Shown: positions 51,445-60,763, numbered from the stretch's first letter. The stretch: 64,000 nucleotides of DNA from JAZMZS01 sp045120955 (GCA_045120955.1 JBGVFH010000018.1:9005-73004); one strand, 5' to 3'. The notes: generated from the letters alone by a model not told the origin. Program-made: numbers and translations.

Positions 51445-53445
51445 GTGAGCGAGCAAAAGGATATATGTGCGCTTATGCGTGAGCTTGCGCAGGCGCTTGA
51501 ATATCATTCGAGAATGTACTATGTCTACGACAGCCCCGAGATATCGGACTACGAGTATGACGCAATGTTTGAAAAGCTCAAAAGGCTGGAGGCGGAATAT
51601 CCGCAGTACAAGGACAAAAATTCTCCTACGGCAAGAGTCGGCGGAGAGGTGCTCGACAAATTTAAAAAGGTCAGACACACCGTTGCTATGGGCAGCTTGA
51701 GCGATGTTTTTGACTATGAGCAGCTGAGGGCATTTTGCGATGAGGTAGAGACAAAGATCGACAGACCGAGCTATTCCGTCGAGGCAAAGATCGACGGGCT
51801 TTCCGTATCTCTTATCTATGAAAAAGGAAGGTTTGTCGGCGGTGCGACAAGAGGAAACGGTATCGAGGGGGAGGATGTCAGCGCAAATCTTCGCACGGTA
51901 CGTTCAATACCGCTGGAGCTTTCAGAGCCTGTTGATATCACTGTGAGAGGTGAGGTTTATATGCCTCGCCGAAAATTTAACGAGATAAACGAAAAGAGAG
52001 AAAAAGACGGGCTTTCTCTGATGGCAAATCCGAGAAATGCGGCGGCAGGCTCTCTTCGTCAGCTTGATTCGGGTGTGTGCGCACAGCGCGGACTTGACAT
52101 ATTTGTGTTCAATATTCAGTCGGGCAGCCCGTATACCGATAAAAGAGTGCCCCTCTCTCACACGGAGGGACTTGATGCGCTTGATGCGCTTGGCTTTACA
52201 ACTGTCAAGTTCAGAAAAAATGTCGACAGCTACGAAGATATAATAAAAACTGTCGAGGAGCTCGGTGCACTTCGTGACAGCCTCGAATACGATATAGACG
52301 GATGTGTTATAAAGCTTGACAGTATCAGAGCAAGGGAGATAATGGGAGAGGGAAGCAGCACTCCGAACTGGGCGGTGGCATACAAATATCCGCCCGAACA
52401 AAAAGAGGCAAAGCTGCTGTCTGTCAGCGTTAACGTCGGAAGAACGGGGGTGCTTACTCCTACGGCGGAGCTGTCGCCTGTCAGACTCGCAGGTACTGTT
52501 GTCAGCCGTGCTACGCTTCATAATATTGACCTCATCGAGGAAAAGGACATAAGGATAGGCGATACCGTTATCGTTCAAAAGGCGGGCGATATCATCCCCG
52601 AGATAGTTGGGTCGGTAAAGAAAAAGAGAGACGGAAGCGAGACGGTATACCGTATGCCCACGCATTGCCCGTCGTGCGGCGAAGCTGTCGTGCGTGACGA
52701 GAGCATGAGTGCCGTCAGATGCGTAAATCCCGATTGCCCTGCCCAGAGGGCAAGGCAGATCGAGCATTTTGCGTCAAAGGCTGCTATGGGAATAGACGGA
52801 CTCGGTCCGCAGATTGTTGAGCTCTTGCTGTCAAACGGTATCATCCGTGATTGTGCAGATCTTTACTCCATCCGTGCCGAGCAGATAAAAGAGCTTGACA
52901 GAATGGGAGAGAAGAGCGCTGAAAACCTTGTGGCAAGCATCGAGAGATCAAAAAAAGCAGGGCTTGAAAGGCTTATATATGCGCTCGGAATACGTCAAGT
53001 CGGAGAAATAGCCGCCGCCGAAATATCACGGCAGATAGGCTCGATAGAAGGCTTTTTTGACATCAGCGCAGAGCGTTTGAGAGAGATGAAGGATGTAGGT
53101 GCTATCACCGCAGAAAGTATCAGAGAATACTTTTCACGGCAGAGCACGAGGGAGCTTATTGACAGACTGAAGGCAAGCGGCGTGTCGACCGAGCCGGCAA
53201 TGAAAGCGCAAAGCACAAAGCTCAGCGGTCTAACCTTTGTGCTGACGGGAACGCTTCCCACTATGAAGAGAAGCGAGGCATCTGCTATGCTCAAGGCAAA
53301 CGGAGCAAAAGTGAGCGGCTCTGTGTCGTCAAAGACCGATTACGTTGTGGCGGGGTCGGATGCCGGCTCAAAGCTGAGCGATGCGCAAAGACTCGGTGTA
53401 AAGATCATCGACGAGGCGAAGATGCTCGAGATGCTCGCAAATTGA
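51445..53445 (+). CDS. ligA: NAD-dependent DNA ligase
   Basis: LigA seals nicks at Okazaki junctions and repair sites using NAD+. The 666-residue product begins with the Ia domain (YYVYDSPEISDYEYD) and carries the adenylated lysine in VEAKIDGLSVSL (K115). It then has the OB fold, a four-cysteine zinc finger (CPSCGE...CVNPDCPAQ), helix-hairpin-helix repeats and a C-terminal BRCT domain (LTFVLTGTLPTMKRSEA). The start is GTG with GCGAGG eight bases before it. All domains are complete; length is standard. Confidence 0.97.
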   Translation: MSEQKDICALMRELAQALEYHSRMYYVYDSPEISDYEYDAMFEKLKRLEAEYPQYKDKNSPTARVGGEVLDKFKKVRHTVAMGSLSDVFDYEQLRAFCDEVETKIDRPSYSVEAKIDGLSVSLIYEKGRFVGGATRGNGIEGEDVSANLRTVRSIPLELSEPVDITVRGEVYMPRRKFNEINEKREKDGLSLMANPRNAAAGSLRQLDSGVCAQRGLDIFVFNIQSGSPYTDKRVPLSHTEGLDALDALGFTTVKFRKNVDSYEDIIKTVEELGALRDSLEYDIDGCVIKLDSIRAREIMGEGSSTPNWAVAYKYPPEQKEAKLLSVSVNVGRTGVLTPTAELSPVRLAGTVVSRATLHNIDLIEEKDIRIGDTVIVQKAGDIIPEIVGSVKKKRDGSETVYRMPTHCPSCGEAVVRDESMSAVRCVNPDCPAQRARQIEHFASKAAMGIDGLGPQIVELLLSNGIIRDCADLYSIRAEQIKELDRMGEKSAENLVASIERSKKAGLERLIYALGIRQVGEIAAAEISRQIGSIEGFFDISAERLREMKDVGAITAESIREYFSRQSTRELIDRLKASGVSTEPAMKAQSTKLSGLTFVLTGTLPTMKRSEASAMLKANGAKVSGSVSSKTDYVVAGSDAGSKLSDAQRLGVKIIDEAKMLEMLAN

Positions 53446-53449
53446 TAAT

Positions 53450-54010
53450 TTAAAGACCGAAATACGTGAGTATGCCGGAGTATATTCCTTGCGCAAAGGA
53501 CTGCGGGTCGTTTGCGAGAAGGTTTGCATCGGACGGATTTGTGATAAATCCAAGCTCAAGCAATACAGCAGGCATTTCCGTCCTTCGCAAAACGTATAGG
53601 GAAGGACGGGCGAAAATGCCTCGGTTTCGCAGTCCCGTGTAGTTTACTATGCCTTCGACCATGTCTGTTGCAAGCTCATATGCGGAGGAAGGAATGGAAT
53701 ATACGAATGCCTCCGTTCCCGAGGCTGAGGGGACACCTGCGTTTGTGTGCAGACTGATAAAATAATCAGCCCCCCAGCTGTTTGCCTCGCTTGTCCTTGC
53801 ATTCAAGCTTGAGTTTATCGAGGTGCCGAGCTGTGTGGTTATCGTAGGGCGGGACACACGAACGTCAAAGTTGCCGTTTGCGAGCAGAAGATCTCTCAGC
53901 CGTATTCCGATCTCAAATACTATGTCCTGTTCTCGGTATCCGTTTCCTTCCGCACCTGCGTTTGGGTTTTGGGGATTGTGTCCCTGATCTATATATATTT
54001 TAATTGCCAT
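53450..54010 (-). CDS. N-acetylmuramoyl-L-alanine amidase (Amidase_3), no signal peptide
   Basis: Amidase_3 enzymes are zinc hydrolases that cut the bond between muramic acid and the stem peptide. The 186-residue product is a bare catalytic domain with the zinc and catalytic residues in place: H11 (DQGHNP), E27 (REQDI), H88 (SLHTNAG) and E152 (VLLELGF). The start IKIYIDQGHNP leaves no room for a signal peptide or wall-binding domain. It may be a cell-lysis or spore-related enzyme, or leave by another route. It is convergent with ligA (four bases between stops). Confidence 0.9.
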   Translation of the reverse strand: MAIKIYIDQGHNPQNPNAGAEGNGYREQDIVFEIGIRLRDLLLANGNFDVRVSRPTITTQLGTSINSSLNARTSEANSWGADYFISLHTNAGVPSASGTEAFVYSIPSSAYELATDMVEGIVNYTGLRNRGIFARPSLYVLRRTEMPAVLLELGFITNPSDANLLANDPQSFAQGIYSGILTYFGL

Positions 54011-54093
54011 GACTACTCCTTGTATGTTATTTTTATTTCAGTATATGCATTTCTGTCATGGCGTGTCAAAGCAATATTGTAAAGGGTGAGATT

Positions 54094-54852
54094 ATGTCGT
54101 CATATATAAGAGAATTACAAAGGCTTCTCAGCTATGTCCGCCGTGCCGTTGATGATTACGGCATGATAGAGGAGGGGGACAAAATTGCCGTAGGAGTTTC
54201 GGGAGGCAAGGACTCACTTGCCATGCTTGAGGGGCTTAGTGAGCTTCGCCGTTTTTATCCGAAAAAATTTACGTTGGCAGCCGTAACGATAGATATGGGC
54301 TTTGACGGGGTGGATTTTTCGGATGTTGCGGAATTTTGCTCCAGACGCGGTATAGAGTATAAAATAGTGCCTACCGATATATATAAGATAATATTTGAGG
54401 TGAGAAAAGAGCCTAATCCCTGCTCGCTCTGCGCCCGTATGCGCCGAGGAGCTATTCATGATGCGGCAAAGGAGCTGGGATGCAACAAAATAGCCCTCGG
54501 TCATCATTACGACGATGTTGTCGAGACATTTATGCTCAATCTTTTCTATGAGGGGCGTATCGGCTGTTTTTCTCCTGTAACATATTTGTCACGCAAGGAT
54601 ATTACGCTTATCCGACCGATGCTATATATGCCCGAGAAAACCATAAAGGAATTTACAAAGAAAGTTACACTTCCTATAGTAGAGACCCCCTGTCCTGCGG
54701 ACAAAAACAGCGAGAGAGCAAATATGAAAGCGCTGCTCGCAGGGCTTGAACGGGACAGCAAGGGGCTGAAAACACGCATTTTCGGAGCTATCGCAAGAGC
54801 GGGCGTGGACGGCTTTGAAGTAAAGGGAAAGCTGCCCTATACGGAACAGTAA
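54094..54852 (+). CDS. TtcA-like tRNA thiolation PP-loop protein
   Basis: TtcA proteins adenylate C32 of tRNA and insert sulfur, using a PP-loop ATPase and an Fe-S cluster. The 252-residue product has the PP-loop VGVSGGKDSLAM (SGGKDS at 36-41), the paired-cysteine motif NPCSLCARMRRG, LGHHYDDVVETFMLN and a third cysteine context ETPCPADKNSER. AAAGGGTGA five bases before the ATG at 54094 fixes the start. The next gene follows after ten bases. Clostridial members are not all proven to act on C32, so the exact tRNA position is inference. Confidence 0.9.
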   Translation: MSSYIRELQRLLSYVRRAVDDYGMIEEGDKIAVGVSGGKDSLAMLEGLSELRRFYPKKFTLAAVTIDMGFDGVDFSDVAEFCSRRGIEYKIVPTDIYKIIFEVRKEPNPCSLCARMRRGAIHDAAKELGCNKIALGHHYDDVVETFMLNLFYEGRIGCFSPVTYLSRKDITLIRPMLYMPEKTIKEFTKKVTLPIVETPCPADKNSERANMKALLAGLERDSKGLKTRIFGAIARAGVDGFEVKGKLPYTEQ

Positions 54853-54862
54853 CGGAGGGGAC

Positions 54863-55219
54863 ATGGCAAGTATACAAAGGGAAATATACGGTGATTTTGA
54901 CTTTTTGCTTCACGATATTCATGATGCCGTCACGGGCGGCAGTATATCGGCTACATATGAGGGCGGTACTGATATTACCCGAGAGGGAGTAAGAATCTCG
55001 GTGCGGACGTTTGAGCGCTACAGCCTCCTCAGCTCCAACAGAGTGAGCATGACGGTCACTCTCGTAGGTAAAAAAGGCATGGGCAAGCATACACTTTACG
55101 CTGTATGCTCGGGAGCAAGTCAGGGTGTATTTTTTAAGTTGAATACATCAGGTGAGCTGGCGTTCCTTGATAAGATGAGAGCGTTTTGTGAGAGCCGTCA
55201 GCAAAAGATAAAAGAATGA
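54863..55219 (+). CDS. Small conserved protein, possibly DUF6054
   Basis: The 118-residue product reads as an alpha/beta protein: RISVRTFERYS, SSNRVSMTVTLVGKKG and SGASQGVFFKLNT are the most distinctive stretches and resemble my memory of DUF6054 proteins. There is no signal peptide or metal motif. CGGAGGGG lies seven bases before the ATG. It is co-transcribed with the TtcA-like gene and ends at a strong terminator. Function unknown. Confidence 0.75.
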   Translation: MASIQREIYGDFDFLLHDIHDAVTGGSISATYEGGTDITREGVRISVRTFERYSLLSSNRVSMTVTLVGKKGMGKHTLYAVCSGASQGVFFKLNTSGELAFLDKMRAFCESRQQKIKE

Positions 55220-55221
55220 AA

Positions 55222-55270
55222 ACAAGCCTTGTGTCTGCGTTGAGGTGCGCTGACACAAGGCTTGTATTTT
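55222..55270 (+). terminator. Terminator of the TtcA-like operon
   Basis: ACAAGCCTTGTGTC pairs with GACACAAGGCTTGT, followed by ATTTT, two bases after the stop codon. Confidence 0.82.
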
Positions 55271-55319
55271 GAAAGCGAGAGGGAGAGCTTCGTTTAAAAA
55301 AGCTCCCCCTCTCGCTTTC
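55271..55319 (-). terminator. Terminator hairpin after rodA
   Basis: GAAAGCGAGAGGGAGAGCTT and AAGCTCCCCCTCTCGCTTTC form a long stem between convergent genes; the T-tract on the minus strand is short. Confidence 0.6.
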
Positions 55320-55335
55320 CGTTACTGTTATTCTT

Positions 55336-56466
55336 TTATTCCGGAAGCTCCCGCTCGAAAAAGTATTTTTGCTTGTGCACATAAATACTCTGTACTATTC
55401 CTATCATCAGATAGAGTGAGAGTACCGACGAGCCGCCGTAGCTGAGAAAGGGCAGTGTAATGCCGACCAGTGGCAGCATGGCGAGGTTCATTCCGACGTT
55501 TTCTATAAACTGAGCGATAAGCACAGCAGATATGCCGATGCAGATGTATCCGCTGTAGGTTTTTCTTGCGTTTTTCGCTATCCATATTATTCGAACTATC
55601 AGTACGATAAAGGTAACGAAGACCGCCATGCATCCGATAAAGCCGAATTTTTCGCCTATGATAGCAAAAATGGAGTCGCTGTTTGCCATAGGCACGGACT
55701 TGTACTTTGAGCCGCCGAAAAGCCCCTTGCCGAAAAGCCCTCCCGAGGCTATTGCCGCCTTTGCGTGCAAAGCCTGAAAGCCGTAATAATCGGGGTCAAG
55801 CTCGGGATTGAAGCCGCACAGAATACGCATTTGCTGATATTCTCCGAGAAGCGGCCATATATACGGCATTGCGATGACGACAACTACGCCGAAGCCCGCA
55901 AAATACCACAGACTCAGCCCTGCCGCAAAAAGCATCGCTATTATCATTACCATGTATACAAGTGCCGTTCCGAGGTCTCCTTGCATGAGCACAAGAAAGA
56001 TTATCGGCAATGCGTGGCACGCAAGCTTTATTAAAGTGAGCGGGTGATTGATGCTTTTTTTCTCTTTTGAAAGGTGCTTTGCGAAGGTGATAGTCAAAAA
56101 CAGCTTTACAAACTCGGACGGCTGAATACTGAAGGGCACACCCGGAATGTTTATCCAGCTTTTACTTCCGTAATCTCCCTCGTCACCGAACACAAGCGTT
56201 GCTATCAGCAATAGCAGAGAGAATATAAACAGCGGTACGGTCAATTTGTCACAGACATCCTGATAGTCTATTTGAGATAAAAAAAGCATACAGAACAGCC
56301 CGAGCAATGCCGCACACGCCTGCACGATATACATCGGTGCTATGTACTCATCTTTTACTGAAAAAAGAACGACGACGCTGATGCCTGAAAGAATAAGAGT
56401 ACATATGAGAATGGTGAAATCTATATGCTTGAGCCTTTTGAATATTGAAGTTTCCTGCGCTCTCAT
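55336..56466 (-). CDS. rodA: RodA-type SEDS peptidoglycan glycosyltransferase
   Basis: SEDS proteins polymerise lipid II into glycan strands with a class B penicillin-binding protein; RodA serves side-wall growth. The 376-residue product has ten predicted spans. It shows WINIPGVPFSIQPSEFVKLF (signature with the catalytic-region QPSE), VLMQGDLGTALVYMVM and the C-terminal SYGGSSVLSLYLMIGI. The IPLVGITLPFLSYGG form (here LPLVGITLPFLSYGG) with LTLI- and GKGLFGGSK segments suits RodA or MrdB better than FtsW. No partner PBP is adjacent. FtsW or SpoVE is the less likely alternative. Confidence 0.88.
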   Translation of the reverse strand: MRAQETSIFKRLKHIDFTILICTLILSGISVVVLFSVKDEYIAPMYIVQACAALLGLFCMLFLSQIDYQDVCDKLTVPLFIFSLLLLIATLVFGDEGDYGSKSWINIPGVPFSIQPSEFVKLFLTITFAKHLSKEKKSINHPLTLIKLACHALPIIFLVLMQGDLGTALVYMVMIIAMLFAAGLSLWYFAGFGVVVVIAMPYIWPLLGEYQQMRILCGFNPELDPDYYGFQALHAKAAIASGGLFGKGLFGGSKYKSVPMANSDSIFAIIGEKFGFIGCMAVFVTFIVLIVRIIWIAKNARKTYSGYICIGISAVLIAQFIENVGMNLAMLPLVGITLPFLSYGGSSVLSLYLMIGIVQSIYVHKQKYFFERELPE

Positions 56467-56504
56467 CTCATATTACCTTTCTTTTTCTTTTTATATATTT
56501 AAAG

Positions 56505-56540
56505 AAAGCGGGCGAATGAAAGTAGCATGCGCCCGCTTTT
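56505..56540 (-). terminator. Terminator between proS and rodA
   Basis: AAAGCGGGCG...CGCCCGCTTT, followed on the minus strand by TCTTTAAAT. It separates proS from rodA on the same strand. Confidence 0.7.
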
Positions 56541-56659
56541 GTGTTGAATATCCGATGATGAGTAGTGAACAATGAAAAATCTGACCGTCTTTTGCCGACG
56601 GCAAAAAACTGCAATGACTCTTCATTTTATGCTTTCACTTTTACTTGCATCTTCTGTTA

Positions 56660-58102
56660 TTAATACGCCTTGCCCCAATATACGAGAGTGCTTGCAGGCT
56701 TGCCGCAGCATACACACTTGTCGGATATCTGCTCCTGCTCAAACGGAATGCAGCGTGAGCCGACACCTGTTACTTCCTTTACCTTATCCTCGCACTCCTC
56801 GCTGCCGCACCACATAGCACGGACAAAGCCGGGTCCCTTTTCCTCGAGCGTTTTTGTGATCTCTTCAAGGGTCGTGCAGTCATAGGTCTTGTTTTCTCTG
56901 TTTTCAAGAGCCTTGCGGTACATAGCGTCTCTTACCTCGCCCAGCTTTTTTGCGACAGCTTCTTCGAGATAGTCAAGAGAAACAGTCTCCTTTGAGCGGT
57001 CTACACGGGATACGAGCACACACTGACCTGCCTCGATATCACGCGGTCCTATCTCGAGTCTGACGGGAACTCCCTTCATCTCGTATTCGCTGTACTTCCA
57101 TCCTGCACTGTTGTCCGAGTCATCCAGCTTTACACGGTAGCCTGCCGCCGTGAGCTTGTCTCTCAGCTCTGCCGCCTTTTCGAGCACGCCTTCCTTGTGC
57201 TGTGCTACGGGGATAATGACTATCTGTATGGGAGCTACGTCGGGAGGAAGAACAAGACCGTTGTTGTCGCCGTGGGTCATGATGATAGCACCGATAAGGC
57301 GAGTGGTAACTCCCCATGATGTCTGGTGCGGTATTGCTCTCTTGTTTTCCTTGTCCGTATATTCAATTCCGAAAGCACGGGCAAAGCCGTCGCCGAAATA
57401 GTGAGAGGTTCCTGCCTGAAGCGCCTGACCGTCATGCATAAGTGCCTCGATCGCATATGTAGATACAGCACCTGCAAATTTGTCGCTCTCGGTTTTTTTA
57501 CCTTTGACTACAGGCATAGCAAGGTTCTTTTCGCAGAACTCTGCATATACGCCGAGCATACGCTCCGTCTCTTCGATAGCCTCCTCAGCTGTTGCGTGTA
57601 TGGTGTGTCCCTCCTGCCAGAGAAATTCTCTTGAACGCAAGAAGGGTCTTGTATTCTTTTCCCATCTTACTACGCTGACCCACTGATTGTACTTTTTGGG
57701 CAAGTCTCTGTATGAGTGGATGATATTGGCGTAATGCTCGCAGAAAAGTGTCTCAGAGGTAGGTCTTACGCAAAGACGCTCCTCGAGCTTTTCGCTTCCT
57801 CCGTGAGTGACCCATGCAACCTCGGGAGCAAAGCCTTCAACGTGATCCTTTTCTTTGTTAAGAAGCGACTCGGGGATGAACATAGGCATGCATACATTCT
57901 CATGTCCCGTTTCCTTGAACATTCCGTCGAGAATTCTCTGCATATTTTCCCATATTGCGTATCCGTACGGGCGGATGACCATACAACCTTTAACGCTTGT
58001 GTATTCGATGAGCTCCGCTTTTTTTACTATGTCGGTGTACCATTTAGCAAAATCCTCGTCCATTGAGGTTATCTGCTCGACCATTTTCTTTTCTGATGCC
58101 AT
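56660..58102 (-). CDS. proS: Prolyl-tRNA synthetase, eukaryotic/archaeal type
   Basis: ProS charges tRNA-Pro. The 480-residue product is the short class without the bacterial editing insert. It shows RPYGYAIWENMQ (motif 1 region), VRPTSETLFCEHYANIIHSY (motif 2), HTIHATAEEA, and motif 3 near TSWGVTTRLIGAI. It has an anticodon-binding domain (IPVAQHKEGVLEKA) and a C-terminal zinc domain (CGSEECEDK...CVCCGKPA) ending in the typical Tyr (WGKAY). The ATG at 58102 has AAAGGAA nine bases before it; the frame extends to 58129. No T-box is seen upstream. Confidence 0.95.
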   Translation of the reverse strand: MASEKKMVEQITSMDEDFAKWYTDIVKKAELIEYTSVKGCMVIRPYGYAIWENMQRILDGMFKETGHENVCMPMFIPESLLNKEKDHVEGFAPEVAWVTHGGSEKLEERLCVRPTSETLFCEHYANIIHSYRDLPKKYNQWVSVVRWEKNTRPFLRSREFLWQEGHTIHATAEEAIEETERMLGVYAEFCEKNLAMPVVKGKKTESDKFAGAVSTYAIEALMHDGQALQAGTSHYFGDGFARAFGIEYTDKENKRAIPHQTSWGVTTRLIGAIIMTHGDNNGLVLPPDVAPIQIVIIPVAQHKEGVLEKAAELRDKLTAAGYRVKLDDSDNSAGWKYSEYEMKGVPVRLEIGPRDIEAGQCVLVSRVDRSKETVSLDYLEEAVAKKLGEVRDAMYRKALENRENKTYDCTTLEEITKTLEEKGPGFVRAMWCGSEECEDKVKEVTGVGSRCIPFEQEQISDKCVCCGKPASTLVYWGKAY

Positions 58103-58244
58103 TTTTTCTGTTCCTTTCGGTCTTTTCAAAAATACCTATTCAATACAGTATTTTATCATGCTTTGGTGATAATGTCAATATCGGATGTGACGCATATTTG
58201 CCATCACGAGAGAAAAAAGTTACATTTGTGAGTTCGGCGCTGTA

Positions 58245-58273
58245 TTGACTTGCGTGCGGTATTGTTATATAAT
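58245..58273 (+). promoter_or_regulatory. Promoter of the zinc-ribbon/DUF6273 gene
   Basis: TTGACT (58245-58250), 17-base spacer, TATAAT (58268-58273). Confidence 0.75.
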
Positions 58274-58306
58274 CAATAGGTAAAATATATTCGGAGGGTA
58301 ACGGTT

Positions 58307-59785
58307 TTGACTGATTTGTATTGTACCCGATGCGGTGAAAAAATAAAATATACGGGAGAGGGCATCCATGTTTGCTCTCTGTGCGGATATAAAAAGTATT
58401 ACAGAGAGTCTGACTCTGAGATGCTTGAGCTTTATTCCAAGGCGGAATTTTATCAGTATGACGGGCAGTATTTTAATGCTCTCCAAATGTATGAGATCAT
58501 ACTAAAAAAGGACCCCGAGGATTTTACCGCTTACTACGGAGCTATCTTGGCGGAATACGGTGTAAGGTATGCAGACAACCATGACGGAACATATGAATTT
58601 GTATGTGAGCGTACACATTCAGTCTCGGTATATGACAGCGAGTATTATAAAAAGCTCTCAAAAATAACTCCTCTGTCGGTCATGCAGGAGTATAACGGCA
58701 TTATAGCGAAGATCGATGGCGAGCAGAAGAAAAACAACGAGAAATATCTCGCAAGTGCACCCGTCGAGGAGAGCAGGGACTACCGTGCGGAGGCGAAGAG
58801 CACGGAGGACGGCTTTGCGCAGGATTATCTGTCGGCAAGAGAGAAGTATCTCGAGGCTGAGCGCATGGAAAAGCAAGAGGCGGAGCAGAGGCGGCTTGAG
58901 GCTAAAGCAAGAGAGGAAGCGGCACAGAGAGCGAGAGAAAACAGAGCTTTGCTTGAGAAAAAAAGAGCAAAGAGAAAAAAGACGATGCTTGCATGCTTTG
59001 TCGGTATAGCTGTGCTTGCGTTGCTTGTGAGCCTTACGTTTACTGTTATGATCCCGCAGATAAAATACAGCAGGGCTCTCAGCAGTATTGAGAGCGGAGA
59101 ATACGATGCGGCGGCAAGATTGCTCCGACAAACGGGAGATTACAGAGACAGCGAGCTTTTGCTTTCGAAATACCGTCTATACGGGCTTGAAGCGGGGCAG
59201 AGCATAGTGTTTGGCGAATATGAGCAGGATGCGGTCGAGACAAACGGTAAAGAGGACATTGAGTGGATAGTCTTAAAGAGCGACGAGCGGTCTGTCACGC
59301 TTATCTCAAAATATGTGCTCGACTGCGTTATGTATCATGAGAACAAGGACGCTCCCGCATATTGGTCAAGCGCATCGCTGAGGGAGTGGATGAACGGGGA
59401 ATTTTTTAACAGTGCTTTCTCGGACAGTGAGGCGGTGCTTGTCATGACCGTTCACAACGAAAATCCCGATAATGTCAAATGCGGCACAAAGGGCGGCGAG
59501 GCAACGGAGGACAAGGTGTATGCCTTGAGCATCTACGAGGCGCAGGAGTATCTGAGCGAGGACGAACTGCTCGGAATTCCGACGGCTTACGCACTTTCAA
59601 AGGGCGTATATACAAAGGACGGATATTTGGGTACATATTGGTGGCTGCGTTCTCCGGGCTCTACGCAGAACAGCGCCGCAAAGGTTACGCATGAGGGCGA
59701 GATCGAAGAAAACGGCTCGGGTGTCAACTACAAGAGCTACGGCGTCAGAGTTTGCGTAACGCTTCAAAAGAGTGTGACAGAATAG
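58307..59785 (+). CDS. Zinc-ribbon, coiled-coil, single-span membrane protein with DUF6273 domain
   Basis: The 492-residue product starts with a zinc ribbon (CTRCGEKIK...CSLCGYKK, ~6-30), then a TPR-like stretch (~45-75). A long Glu/Arg/Ala coiled coil (~165-225) leads to one membrane span (~228-250), and outside the membrane lies a DUF6273-type domain (~310-488). That domain has IEWIVLKSDE, APAYWSSASLREWMN, YWWLRSPGS and YGVRVCVTL, the pattern of a lectin/FGE-like fold. The start codon is TTG, fixed by GGAGGG eight bases before. Domain order suggests a cytoplasmic sensor joined to a surface binding module; function unknown. It is monocistronic. Confidence 0.85.
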   Translation: MTDLYCTRCGEKIKYTGEGIHVCSLCGYKKYYRESDSEMLELYSKAEFYQYDGQYFNALQMYEIILKKDPEDFTAYYGAILAEYGVRYADNHDGTYEFVCERTHSVSVYDSEYYKKLSKITPLSVMQEYNGIIAKIDGEQKKNNEKYLASAPVEESRDYRAEAKSTEDGFAQDYLSAREKYLEAERMEKQEAEQRRLEAKAREEAAQRARENRALLEKKRAKRKKTMLACFVGIAVLALLVSLTFTVMIPQIKYSRALSSIESGEYDAAARLLRQTGDYRDSELLLSKYRLYGLEAGQSIVFGEYEQDAVETNGKEDIEWIVLKSDERSVTLISKYVLDCVMYHENKDAPAYWSSASLREWMNGEFFNSAFSDSEAVLVMTVHNENPDNVKCGTKGGEATEDKVYALSIYEAQEYLSEDELLGIPTAYALSKGVYTKDGYLGTYWWLRSPGSTQNSAAKVTHEGEIEENGSGVNYKSYGVRVCVTLQKSVTE

Positions 59786-59788
59786 ATC

Positions 59789-59842
59789 AAAGGGCATTTT
59801 GCGGGCGGTTTGAGCTTTTGCAAAATTGCCCTTTTGTTTTTA
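59789..59842 (+). terminator. Terminator of the zinc-ribbon/DUF6273 gene
   Basis: AAAGGGCAttTTGC pairs with GCAAaaTTGCCCTTT, then TTGTTTTTA, four bases after the stop codon. Confidence 0.8.
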
Positions 59843-59926
59843 TTGTTTGTGAACAATTAAGGGAGGAGTACATAGAATGTTAGGGAAGGAACATCCTTCA
59901 ATCTAACACAAGGAGAGACTTTTTCC

Positions 59927-60748
59927 ATGTCTGAAAGCAGATGCACCTGCGGCGGTCCGTCAATCCCGAGGGAATCAATATGCATCGACACATACCGTGT
60001 GCTTGATTCCTGCAGAGACAAGGACTGCTTTGAGGATACAGTTGTATATCTCACCGATTTCGGCAAAGAGATAATAGAAAGAACAACGGCGGTAAGGGCA
60101 AAGAGCGCTTGCGTTGTTTTTGCCAATATATCCGTCGACCCTATAAACTTCAATCGCGGTTTTTATCAGATAACGATGAGAATATACGTAAAGCTGCGTT
60201 TTGAGGCTTGCGTAGGCAGAGGCAACTCTCAGGAATTTGAGGGTATTGCGGTAGTAGAAAAGAAGGTAATACTTTACGGAAGTGAAGGAAATGTAAGTAT
60301 ATATAAAAGCGGCGTGACCGATGCGTTTTGTATGAATACGGACCTCAAGGGCGCCGAGTGTTCCACAAATATGCCGATAGCTGTGCTTGAAATAGCAGAT
60401 CCGATCGTTCTCGGGGTCAAGATTGAGCGTGAACACTGTGTTAAAAGCTGTACATGTTGCTGTTCATGCTCGGATATACCCGAGTCGGTTTGCTGCACTC
60501 TCAATGCTCCGCTGTGCGAAAATGAGGACGGAAAGACGCTTACCGTTTCTCTCGGCTTTTTCTCGGTCGTCCGTATGGAGCGTCCGGCTCAGCTTCTTAT
60601 CAACGCTACTGAATACTGTGTGCCCGATAAGGAATGTGTCGTAAGCGAGGATGAAAGTCCGTGCAGTATTTTCCGTAATATGCAGTTCCCTGTAAATGAG
60701 TTCTGCCCGCCTTCGCTCACATCTCTTTTAAAAGACAAGTGCAAATAA
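59927..60748 (+). CDS. Cysteine-rich protein, possibly spore-coat-like
   Basis: I do not recognise a characterised family. The 273-residue product contains 23 cysteines (about 8%), including CTCCCSC and VCCTLN near ~185-205, and no signal peptide or membrane span. Between the Cys-rich ends (~45-165) it is beta-rich, with IYVKLRFEAC and YQITMRIYVK. Many cysteines without zinc-ribbon spacing and a cytosolic start resemble clostridial spore-coat or exosporium proteins, but no sporulation promoter is evident. AAGGAGAG lies nine bases before the ATG; a terminator follows. Confidence 0.7.
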   Translation: MSESRCTCGGPSIPRESICIDTYRVLDSCRDKDCFEDTVVYLTDFGKEIIERTTAVRAKSACVVFANISVDPINFNRGFYQITMRIYVKLRFEACVGRGNSQEFEGIAVVEKKVILYGSEGNVSIYKSGVTDAFCMNTDLKGAECSTNMPIAVLEIADPIVLGVKIEREHCVKSCTCCCSCSDIPESVCCTLNAPLCENEDGKTLTVSLGFFSVVRMERPAQLLINATEYCVPDKECVVSEDESPCSIFRNMQFPVNEFCPPSLTSLLKDKCK

Positions 60749-60763
60749 CGGATAAGTGATATA

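Noticed and set aside
51922..52767. Minus-strand frame of 281 codons inside ligA
   Set aside because: Antisense to ligA; its protein text is low in family-like motifs and rich in Arg/Ser/Cys, as expected of a shadow frame.
58103..58244. T-box leader for proS
   Set aside because: The gap is short and shared with a divergent promoter, and no T-box core or specifier loop is visible.
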